DNA from: Planctomycetia bacterium
GTDB lineage: Bacteria; Planctomycetota; Planctomycetia; Pirellulales; Thermoguttaceae
Assembly (NCBI GenBank): GCA_030537455.1
Contig: JAUNMR010000001.1
Coordinates: 64,779 to 106,855, forward strand
Reading direction: 5' to 3'
DNA length: 42,077 nucleotides
The translations under genes and the position numbers were made by a program. Shown here piece after piece: positions 34,404-42,077 of the stretch. The notes beneath the pieces were generated by a model. The model saw only the letters and a program-made list of their open reading frames with translations. It searched no databases and was not told the DNA's origin. Numbering within the stretch: position 1 is the first letter of the stretch; each line of letters opens with the position of its first letter.

Positions 34404-35231
34404 ATGGCTGGCCAATTAGTTAACATGAGTGAACTAGCGGGACATGTCTCCGACGGTTCCACTTATCACCTCCCGGGCTTTCTTGGTCATGAAATTACGC
34501 TCCCTTCCTTCTGTGGCCTACAGATCACGCGGTTTATGGCTACTGAACTGGTCGTGGCGCTTCTCATGATTCTACTCTTTGTGCCGCTAGCATGGAAAAT
34601 GAGAACCGGAAAGCCTCTGAAAGGTCGCTTCTGGAATCTCCTCGAAGTCTTTCTGACATATCTGCGTAACGAAGTCATAATTCCATCGATCGGTAAAAAA
34701 GACGCCGACCGCTTTACGCCCTTTCTCTGGACGCTCTTCTTCTTCATTCTCTTCTGCAACCTTGCCGGACTTGTTCCATGGTTCGGCGCCTCTCCAACCG
34801 GCGCAATTGCAACCACCGTGGTACTGTCCCTGGCGACTTTCTGCGTCCTGGTGGGTTCTGGTATGAAGAAGTTTGGCGTCGTCGGATTCTGGGTCGGACA
34901 GGTTCCGCATATGGACGTGCCCTTGGTAATGGGCGTCTTTCTCAAGCCGATGCTCTTTGTTATTGAGGTTGTCGGACTTATCGTTAAGCATGTCGTACTC
35001 TCTGTACGTCTACTTGCCAATATGTTCGCGGGTCACCTGGTTCTCGCCGTCATGCTTGGCTTTATCGCCGCGACCGCCGATCACCTTGTGCTATGGCTCG
35101 GCGTCACCGCCGCCTCCGTGATGATGTGCGTCGCGCTCAATATGTTAGAGCTCTTTGTTGCTTTCCTTCAGGCTTACATCTTCACCTTCCTCGCCTCCAT
35201 CTTCATTGGTATGGCGCAGTCGCATCACTAA
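34404..35231 (+). CDS. atpB: ATP synthase F0 subunit a
   Basis: A 275-residue integral membrane subunit forming the proton half-channels against the c-ring. The essential arginine is Arg202 in VVLSVRLLANMFAGH; the last helices contain LNMLELFVAFLQAYIFTFLASIFIGMAQ in order. Other helices are around 46-62, 107-125 and 136-152. PWFGASPTGA precedes the fourth. The order of polar residues is that of standard bacterial a subunits. A weak AAGAAAG precedes the ATG. A very stable hairpin follows within seven bases of the stop. Confidence 0.96.
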   Translation: MAGQLVNMSELAGHVSDGSTYHLPGFLGHEITLPSFCGLQITRFMATELVVALLMILLFVPLAWKMRTGKPLKGRFWNLLEVFLTYLRNEVIIPSIGKKDADRFTPFLWTLFFFILFCNLAGLVPWFGASPTGAIATTVVLSLATFCVLVGSGMKKFGVVGFWVGQVPHMDVPLVMGVFLKPMLFVIEVVGLIVKHVVLSVRLLANMFAGHLVLAVMLGFIAATADHLVLWLGVTAASVMMCVALNMLELFVAFLQAYIFTFLASIFIGMAQSHH

Positions 35232-35237
35232 GAGGTT

Positions 35238-35277
35238 TTACGTCTGTTGGGCGTTAATCTACGCCCGACAGACGTAA
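35238..35277 (+). promoter_or_regulatory. very stable stem-loop between atpB and atpE
   Basis: TTACGTCTGTTGGGCGT (35238-35254) pairs with ACGCCCGACAGACGTAA (35261-35277): 17 base pairs with one G-U wobble and a six-base loop. Only GTATTTTAC follows, so it is at most a weak terminator. It could protect the upstream RNA, or be a processing or attenuation site. Confidence 0.7.
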
Positions 35278-35324
35278 GTATTTTACGCGCGAACGACTCG
35301 CGCGCCCCATTGACAAGTCAACCG

Positions 35325-35390
35325 CCGCCGCTTAATATGACGCGCTCACAAAGCGCGATTCAACGCCTGAAAAGACGCCTCAAGCGGCGG
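35325..35390 (+). promoter_or_regulatory. branched secondary structure in the atpE leader
   Basis: CCGCCGCTT (35325-35333) pairs with AAGCGGCGG (35382-35390), enclosing a second hairpin, CGCGCT (35341-35346) with AGCGCG (35352-35357). The whole atpB-atpE gap (300 bases) holds no gene and may be a folded leader. Confidence 0.5.
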
Positions 35391-35531
35391 AACTTATAAA
35401 ACCTTGTAAATCGTGCGTCGTACGCGCTTACTACGCGCGTTCACGCCTGACTATAACTATGATTCTTGGCCAAGCGACGTCCTTACGACTCGCAGTTAAA
35501 TTACCGCCTAATCGCTTTTAGGAGTTTTTCC

Positions 35532-35858
35532 GTGAACAAACTAGCTAAAATTGCCGCGCTACTCTTCCTCGTCGCTCTGATTTGTGCTCCGGTCGCCGCC
35601 TTCGCCCAAGACGCCGCCGCTACCGACGCCGCCGAACAAGCCGTCGCCGCCTCCTCCCTCACGCCGCTCTATGGTATCGGCGTGGGTCTGACCATCTTCG
35701 GCGCCGCTCTCGGTATTGCACGCATTGGCGCCAGCAGTGTTGAAAACATGGCGCGTCAGCCCGAAGTCGCCGGTAAAATCAACACCGCTATGATTATCTC
35801 CGCCGCGCTCATCGAAGGCGTTACCTTCTTCGCGCTCATCGTGTGCATGATGAAGTAG
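35532..35858 (+). CDS. atpE: ATP synthase F0 subunit c with leader peptide
   Basis: The GTG at 35532 has AGGAG at 35520-35524, seven bases upstream; the frame opens earlier at 35466 without a ribosome site. The 108-residue product has an extra N-terminus of about 45 residues including a signal-like segment (LAKIAALLFLVALICAPVAAFAQ). Then come the usual two helices: YGIGVGLTIFGAALGIARIG, the polar loop RQPE at 75-78, and AMIISAALIEGVTFFALIV with the ion-binding Glu95. The residues typical of Na+-binding c subunits (Gln in helix 1, Ser/Thr after the Glu) are not seen, so proton coupling is likely. The c-ring size cannot be told. Confidence 0.95.
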   Translation: MNKLAKIAALLFLVALICAPVAAFAQDAAATDAAEQAVAASSLTPLYGIGVGLTIFGAALGIARIGASSVENMARQPEVAGKINTAMIISAALIEGVTFFALIVCMMK

Positions 35859-35923
35859 TAGGCGTTAAAAGACGATTCGTTCTGCACTTTCTAAATGATC
35901 TACGTTTATCGTGGAGATGTTAA

Positions 35924-36562
35924 ATGTATCATAACGTCTTGACGCACGCTGAGTTCCACTCGCGAAAATTCAAAAGAGCCGCGTGCATTGCGCTCGCTAC
36001 GCTCGCCTTATACGCCGCCGCTCCCCTCATGCTATTCGCTAACCAGGAGCTCGACGAAGGCGACGCTAAGCTCAATCCCTTGGCGTGGCAGACTGACCTC
36101 GCTATCTGGACCGCTGTCGTCTTTCTCATTCTCCTCGCTATTCTGTGGATCTTTGCTTTCGGTCCGATCGTTAAAGCGCTAGACATGCGTGAAAAGTCCG
36201 AAATGGACAAAATCAACGCCATTAATAAGGCCAATAGCGACGCAAAAGAACTACTGCTGCAGTACCAGACGCAAATCTCCGGCGCTCAAGAGGAAGCCGC
36301 TAATATTCTCGCTGACGCTAGAGCCGCCGCTGACCGACAAAAAGACGATATCATTGCCCAGGCAAGAGACGCCGCCGCGCAAGAGCGCGAACGCGCAAAA
36401 GTCGAAATTCAATCCGCTACCGACGCCGCGCTACAGGAAATCGCTCAAAAAAGCGCTGAACTGGCTACCGACCTCGCTGGTAAGATTATCAAGCGTGATA
36501 TCGATCAAAAGCTCGACGACGACGTCATTCGTGACGCCGTGGAGAAAATCGCAAATAGCTAA
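35924..36562 (+). CDS. atpF: ATP synthase F0 subunit b with leader peptide
   Basis: A 212-residue stator subunit; the ATG has GGAG at 35913-35916. A canonical b subunit begins with one membrane helix; here that helix is WTAVVFLILLAILWIFAFGPIV (about residues 64-85 in segments). It is preceded by about 55 residues that include a second hydrophobic segment (about 18-40) ending in LMLFANQ, which looks like a cleavable signal peptide. The rest is the expected long, charged, Ala-rich coiled coil (AADRQKDDIIAQARDAAAQE) ending in a dimer/delta-binding tail. Both b and c carry such leaders in this operon. Confidence 0.93.
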   Translation: MYHNVLTHAEFHSRKFKRAACIALATLALYAAAPLMLFANQELDEGDAKLNPLAWQTDLAIWTAVVFLILLAILWIFAFGPIVKALDMREKSEMDKINAINKANSDAKELLLQYQTQISGAQEEAANILADARAAADRQKDDIIAQARDAAAQERERAKVEIQSATDAALQEIAQKSAELATDLAGKIIKRDIDQKLDDDVIRDAVEKIANS

Positions 36563-36636
36563 ACGCTTATCGGAAATGCCTTTGCTCGTTCCATACAAAC
36601 GCGCAGGCTTCCCCTAGGTTTGTTACGCTATAAGCG

Positions 36637-36667
36637 CGTCAGAGCCTGGTTACATGACACTCTGACG
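36637..36667 (+). promoter_or_regulatory. hairpin in the atpF-atpH spacer
   Basis: CGTCAGAG (36637-36644) pairs perfectly with CTCTGACG (36660-36667). A second pair, CGCTTAT after atpF and ATAAGCG near 36629-36635, encloses most of the spacer. No T-tract. Confidence 0.5.
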
Positions 36668-36705
36668 TTCCATTCGCTCTCAAGCGCTTTTATTTTCAAC
36701 ACGTT

Positions 36706-37356
36706 ATGCAAAATAAAATTGAACAAGACGCGCTATACGTCTCTCAACTCGACGCCGACGCCACAAAGGCTAAGCTCGCCGAGATCTACGCCGAGGCGCT
36801 GCTAAACGCCGCGAAAGACGCTGGCGTCTCACAAGACGTCATTGTGCAAGAGTGCGACGAGTTTCTCACACAGGTCTTACTGCCGTTCCCTCAGTTTGAG
36901 CAGATTCTGATCTCGCTATGCGTCGCCCACGAGGAAAAAGCTCGAATCATCGACTCCGTTGCAAAAGACGCCTCCGATACGTTTCGAAGCTTCCTCAAGG
37001 TTCTCGCTAGACGCGCTAGAATGGATCTCTACAGGGAAATCAATGCCGCGCTAAGGAAAATTATTTGCCAAAACGACGGTAAAATCCTTGTGTACATTGA
37101 GTCCGCTAAACCTATCGACGAGCAAACCCTCGGGATTATCGCCGATAAAATCCAAAAGGCTTTCGGCGCTCAACCTCTCTTTATTCCGAAAGTCAACCCC
37201 GAGCTGATCGGCGGGTTCGTACTGCGCGTCGAGGACAGAGTCTACGACGCTTCCATTGCAAATCAACTTAATATTGTGCGCCAAAATATGATTAACAGGA
37301 GCGCTCATGAAATTCAAAGCCGACGAGATTGCTTCCGTAATCCAGAAGGAAATTGA
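36706..37356 (+). CDS. atpH: ATP synthase F1 subunit delta
   Basis: A 216-residue OSCP-type subunit joining the b stator to the top of F1. The N-terminal helical bundle shows [17 protein letters not shown]; the C-terminal part includes [34 protein letters not shown] and the typical [23 protein letters not shown]. The reading frame runs 50 bases into atpA, so the last 17 residues are an unusual tail. No Shine-Dalgarno stands before the ATG, so translation may depend on the structured spacer or coupling. Confidence 0.92.
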   Translation: MQNKIEQDALYVSQLDADATKAKLAEIYAEALLNAAKDAGVSQDVIVQECDEFLTQVLLPFPQFEQILISLCVAHEEKARIIDSVAKDASDTFRSFLKVLARRARMDLYREINAALRKIICQNDGKILVYIESAKPIDEQTLGIIADKIQKAFGAQPLFIPKVNPELIGGFVLRVEDRVYDASIANQLNIVRQNMINRSAHEIQSRRDCFRNPEGN

Positions 37357-38821
37357 ACAGTACCAGTCACGCGTTGACGTTCGCGAAGTCGGGCGCGTTA
37401 TCGAAGTGGGCGACGGTATTGCTCAGGTTTACGGGTTATCCGGCGTTATGTCCGGTGAAATGTTACAGTTCCCAAATAACGTGATGGGCTTGGCCTTCAA
37501 CCTCGAAGAATCAAGCGTCGGCGTTATTATCCTCGGCGATTACCTACAGATTCAAGAAGGCGACGAAGTACGCGCCACCGGGAAACTACTGCAGACTCCC
37601 GTCGGCGAAGCGCTACTCGGTCGCGTACTCGACCCGCTAGGCAACCCGCTCGACGGTAAAGGCCCCATTGTCGCCTCGGAATACCGCTTCGTCGAAAGTC
37701 GCGCCCCGGGCGTCGCTGACCGTCAGCCCGTTACCGAGGCTCTGCAGACCGGTATTAAGGCCATCGATTCCATGACTCCGATCGGACGTGGACAGCGCGA
37801 ACTGATTATCGGCGACCGTAAAACTGGAAAAACACAAATCGGCGTCGATACCATTATCAACCAAAAGGGCAAGGGCGTTAAGTGCTTCTACGTCGCCGTC
37901 GGTCAGAAAGACTCCACTGTCGCTGGCGTTATTGAAACACTGCGCGAACATGGCGCGATGGAATACACCACCGTCGTGATCGCCGGCGCTAGCTCCCCTG
38001 CGCCGCTGCAGTATATCGCTCCCTACGCCGGTACCGCGATGGCCGAGTACTTCATGTACAAAGGCGAACACGCGCTCATTGTGTACGACGACCTCTCCAA
38101 GCAAGCGGTCGCCTATCGTCAGATCTCGTTGCTCATGCGTCGTCCCCCCGGGCGTGAAGCTTACCCTGGCGACGTCTTCTACTGCCACAGTCGTCTGCTT
38201 GAAAGAAGCGCTAAGCTCTCCGACGAGCTCGGTGGCGGCTCTCTCACGTCATTGCCGATTATCGAAACCCAAGAGGGCGAGGTCTCCGCGTACATTCCCA
38301 CCAACGTCATCTCCATTACCGACGGGCAGATCTATTTGCAACCTGACCTCTTCTTCCGCGGTCAACGTCCCGCAATGAACGTCGGTATCTCCGTCTCCCG
38401 TGTCGGCGGCGCCGCTCAGATTCCACCTATGAAGCAGGTCGCTGGCGGATTGAGACTTGACCTCGCCGCCTTCCGTGAACTGGAAGCCTTCGCGCAACTC
38501 GGTTCCGACCTCGACGCCGCTACACAGCAGCAGCTCGACCGTGGATATCGCATGAACAAACTCCTCGTGCAAGGCGTGTGCCAGCCGCTGGAAGCGATCG
38601 ACCAGGCGCTCGTGATCCACGCCGGTACCAAGGGTTTTCTCGACCAGATACCCATCGACAGTATTCAACGCTGGGAAGCGGAGTTCCTCGCGTGGTTCCG
38701 TAATGATCGCGCTGAACTCTATAAGACGCTCCTGAACCTCAACGCCAAAATCGAAGGGGATTTGCTCAACCAGGTGGAAGACTCCATTACCCAGTTCAAT
38801 CAGAACCTCTTCAAAGCGTAA
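37307..38821 (+). CDS. atpA: ATP synthase F1 subunit alpha
   Basis: A 504-residue non-catalytic nucleotide-binding subunit of the F1 hexamer. Walker A GDRKTGKT is at 169-176. Other conserved stretches are [15 protein letters not shown], the Walker B region [27 protein letters not shown], and [10 protein letters not shown] containing the arginine finger. Start ATG 37307 has AGGAG at 37297-37301, five bases away and inside the 3' end of atpH. The length is that of standard alpha subunits. Confidence 0.98.
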   Translation: MKFKADEIASVIQKEIEQYQSRVDVREVGRVIEVGDGIAQVYGLSGVMSGEMLQFPNNVMGLAFNLEESSVGVIILGDYLQIQEGDEVRATGKLLQTPVGEALLGRVLDPLGNPLDGKGPIVASEYRFVESRAPGVADRQPVTEALQTGIKAIDSMTPIGRGQRELIIGDRKTGKTQIGVDTIINQKGKGVKCFYVAVGQKDSTVAGVIETLREHGAMEYTTVVIAGASSPAPLQYIAPYAGTAMAEYFMYKGEHALIVYDDLSKQAVAYRQISLLMRRPPGREAYPGDVFYCHSRLLERSAKLSDELGGGSLTSLPIIETQEGEVSAYIPTNVISITDGQIYLQPDLFFRGQRPAMNVGISVSRVGGAAQIPPMKQVAGGLRLDLAAFRELEAFAQLGSDLDAATQQQLDRGYRMNKLLVQGVCQPLEAIDQALVIHAGTKGFLDQIPIDSIQRWEAEFLAWFRNDRAELYKTLLNLNAKIEGDLLNQVEDSITQFNQNLFKA

Positions 38822-38834
38822 AGCCACTGAAGTG

Positions 38835-38938
38835 GGGCAGGGCGACGCCGACGCGACGCACACGCCTTGCCCGCTCGCTTTCCTGCGATACAGCCGACGC
38901 CATAAGTCGCGCGTCAAAATGCGCTTACGACGTCGGCT
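38835..38938 (+). promoter_or_regulatory. two consecutive stem-loops between atpA and atpG
   Basis: First stem: GGGCAGGGCG (38835-38844) with CGCCTTGCCC (38863-38872), ten pairs with one wobble. Second stem: AGCCGACG (38892-38899) with CGTCGGCT (38931-38938), with further internal pairing. Neither is followed by a T-run. They occupy most of the 184-base spacer. Confidence 0.6.
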
Positions 38939-39005
38939 ATACCCCATAAGCGTAATCTCGGCGCTTAATCTTAATTCACTCACTTTTGTATAGTCCATTC
39001 TAGCC

Positions 39006-39890
39006 ATGGCAAAAGCAAGAGCGCTCGACAAACGTCGAAAATCGATCACAAACATTCGAAAGATTACTCGCACGATGGAACTGGTCTCAACCGCTCAATT
39101 CCGTCGTGCTATGGAACGCGCCGTTGCCGTCGATTCCTATACAAAGCGCTTAGTAAGACTCGTCGGCGACCTTGTCGCCTCGGGACTGGCTACTGACGCC
39201 CCGCTGCTCGAGCCGCGTGAAAAAAAAGAACGAGCCGTTTTGCTCATTCTTACCGCTAATCGCGGTATGTGCGGCGGTTATAACTCCGGCGTGCTACGCG
39301 CCGCTCTGGCAAGACTGACACAACTGCAAGAGCAGTTTCAGAATGTTGAACTATACGTCTCCGGTTCGCGAGGACTCTCCTATCTGAAATACCGAAAGTT
39401 CCAGATCGATCAGTTCTACGGTCAGTTCGACCACAAGCCGACGTTCGACGACGTCAATCTCATTGCAAATCAATTCCTGACAAGATATGCAAAGGGTGAA
39501 ATCGACCGGCTCGAGGTCGCATATGCTAAATTTGTCTCTATCTCCAAGCAGTATCCCACGGTCGAGCCGTTGTTACCGCTTGCCGACATGACAAAACCCG
39601 CGGAAGAACAGCAAGCCGAGCACTGTCCCGCACTCGGATACGAATTCTTGCCTTCCCCACAAGACGTGCTAGAGGAAATCGTGCCAAACGCCTTCCGGCT
39701 TAAGCTCTTTAAAACATTCCTCGACGCCGCCGTGTGCGAACAGATCGCTAGAATGATGGCTATGAAGGCCGCTACCGACAACGCCGACCAGATGATCTCG
39801 CTACTCACCACCGAATACAATCGCGCAAGACAGTCGCAGATCACAAATGAAATCATCGAAGTTGTCTCTGGAGCTAGCGCCGTGCAGTAA
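39006..39890 (+). CDS. atpG: ATP synthase F1 subunit gamma
   Basis: A 294-residue central-stalk subunit. The first helix reads KRRKSITNIRKITRTMELVSTAQFRRA, the universal start of gamma; the central Rossmann-like domain has LILTANRGMCGGYNSG; the C-terminal helix contains MMAMKAATDNADQMISLLTTEYNRARQSQITNEIIEVVSGA in segments. The two long helices form the coiled-coil rotor shaft. The ATG lacks a clear ribosome site. A terminator-like hairpin follows directly after the stop. Confidence 0.96.
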   Translation: MAKARALDKRRKSITNIRKITRTMELVSTAQFRRAMERAVAVDSYTKRLVRLVGDLVASGLATDAPLLEPREKKERAVLLILTANRGMCGGYNSGVLRAALARLTQLQEQFQNVELYVSGSRGLSYLKYRKFQIDQFYGQFDHKPTFDDVNLIANQFLTRYAKGEIDRLEVAYAKFVSISKQYPTVEPLLPLADMTKPAEEQQAEHCPALGYEFLPSPQDVLEEIVPNAFRLKLFKTFLDAAVCEQIARMMAMKAATDNADQMISLLTTEYNRARQSQITNEIIEVVSGASAVQ

Positions 39891-39901
39891 GATACAAATA
39901 G

Positions 39902-39941
39902 AAACGCGCGCTCACCTTAGGGTTAAAGTCGTGCGTTTTTA
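39902..39941 (+). terminator. terminator-like hairpin between atpG and atpD
   Basis: AAACGCGCG (39902-39910) pairs with CGTGCGTTT (39930-39938), nine pairs with one wobble, followed by further T. It has the form of an intrinsic terminator inside the operon and could let only part of the transcripts reach atpD. Confidence 0.6.
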
Positions 39942-39953
39942 TCCCACGCTTAA

Positions 39954-41519
<1,566 letters not shown>

Positions 41520-41577
41520 GACTCTACCACGCCCTTAACCAAGACCCGTTGGACTGCGCTCCACTAGGATCCTAGCT

Positions 41578-41982
41578 ATGAGATGTTATGTTGTCACTCC
41601 GGAAAACTGTGTCGTCGATAAAGACGTCAAGTTTGTCGTCGCGCCGCTCACTGACGGAGAATACGCCATCGCCCAAGACCACGCGCCTGTTATTGGGAGA
41701 ATCGGCGCCGGCGAATTGAGAATCACAAACCTCGACGGTTCCGTGGAGCATTGGTTCATAAAGGGAGGGTTTATTGAGGTTCTCAACGACGATATTTCCA
41801 TTCTCACCAACGTTGCCATCGCCGCGTATGACCTCAATCTCCTGCAGAGTCAGAAGCGTCTGGAAGACGCTCTTGCTGTACAGGCCTATTCCGACGAGGA
41901 TATCAACCAGAAGGAAGTTGACGTCGCGGTCGCCCGCGCCATGTTGAGGCTCGCACAAAAGGCAAACGAACGACTTGCTTAA
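41578..41982 (+). CDS. atpC: ATP synthase F1 subunit epsilon
   Basis: A 134-residue subunit of the central stalk. The N-terminal beta-barrel begins RCYVVTPENCVVDKDVKFVVAPLTDGEYAI in segments, with the family's GxLxI-type strand (GAGELRI) and FIKGGFIEVLNDDISIL. The C-terminal helices (QSQKRLEDALA and VAVARAMLRLAQKANERL) form the inhibitory hairpin seen in bacterial epsilon. Last gene of the operon, followed at once by a strong terminator. Confidence 0.93.
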   Translation: MRCYVVTPENCVVDKDVKFVVAPLTDGEYAIAQDHAPVIGRIGAGELRITNLDGSVEHWFIKGGFIEVLNDDISILTNVAIAAYDLNLLQSQKRLEDALAVQAYSDEDINQKEVDVAVARAMLRLAQKANERLA

Positions 41983-42013
41983 GACGCTCTCACGACCCAT
42001 TATCCGCACCAAG

Positions 42014-42060
42014 AGACTCTTGCGATCACCCACGCGCGGCTATCGTAAGAGTCTTTTTTT
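42014..42060 (+). terminator. rho-independent terminator of the ATP synthase operon
   Basis: A 13-pair stem (AGACTCTTGCGAT, 42014-42026, with ATCGTAAGAGTCT, 42042-42054, one G-U wobble) and a 15-base loop, followed by six T. Confidence 0.9.
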
Positions 42061-42077
42061 ACCGCGAATAAGACCAA

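Noticed and set aside
38249..39073. 274-residue minus-strand frame opposite atpA and the atpA-atpG spacer
   Set aside because: It runs antisense across two essential genes and their hairpins, with no family motif or start signal.

Overview
The window reads as chromosomal DNA of a member of the Planctomycetota, probably a Pirellulales/Thermoguttaceae-like lineage. This is an inference from gene content: a tiny basic protein of the planctomycete DUF6800 type, an arrestin-like plus P-loop NTPase gene pair, GxGYxYP, WbsX/GH99-like and SUMF1-like proteins, Tat-exported sugar enzymes, wide gene spacing, and an Rpn-type nuclease. No phage, plasmid or CRISPR signature was seen.

Layout. 1-12.3 kb is mostly plus strand: the tail of an unknown gene, galactokinase (galK), a DUF6800-like protein, an exported sialidase, a secreted SUMF1/FGE-like protein, the arrestin-like protein and the NTPase, then three cofactor/nucleotide genes (pyrD, thiC, ribD) and an Old Yellow Enzyme homologue ending at a terminator shared with a convergent isochorismatase-family gene. 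12.3-16.3 kb is minus strand and partly decayed: a HEAT-like lipoprotein, a broken relative of the Rpn nuclease, an intact Rpn-family gene behind a perfect consensus promoter, a frameshifted remnant of a phosphoribosylanthranilate-isomerase-like gene, and rpsU with its own terminator.

16.6-26.9 kb is a run of five minus-strand genes that look like one carbohydrate block: a fucose/arabinose isomerase-family enzyme, a GH39-like glycosidase, a 751-residue exported protein of unknown family, a GH99-like/WbsX protein and a GxGYxYP protein. With the sialidase, galactokinase and the exported sugar isomerase/epimerase at 32 kb, the window suggests a cell that attacks complex, possibly host-derived, glycans outside the cytoplasm and funnels the sugars inward.

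27-33 kb (plus) holds asnS, a PLP-dependent decarboxylase, a secreted C45-type autoprocessing hydrolase and a Tat-exported TIM-barrel isomerase/epimerase.

33.3-42.06 kb is a complete F-type ATP synthase operon in the order Z-I-B-E-F-H-A-G-D-C, with a plausible promoter in front and a strong terminator behind. Its unusual features are long spacers packed with inverted repeats, including one terminator-like hairpin between atpG and atpD, and leader peptides on both the c and b subunits.

No single gene set is clearly a new defence or mobile system. The best candidates for undescribed biology are the arrestin-like/NTPase pair (the NTPase carries a large low-complexity insertion), the 751-residue exported protein inside the glycan block, and RNA-level control of the ATP synthase operon.
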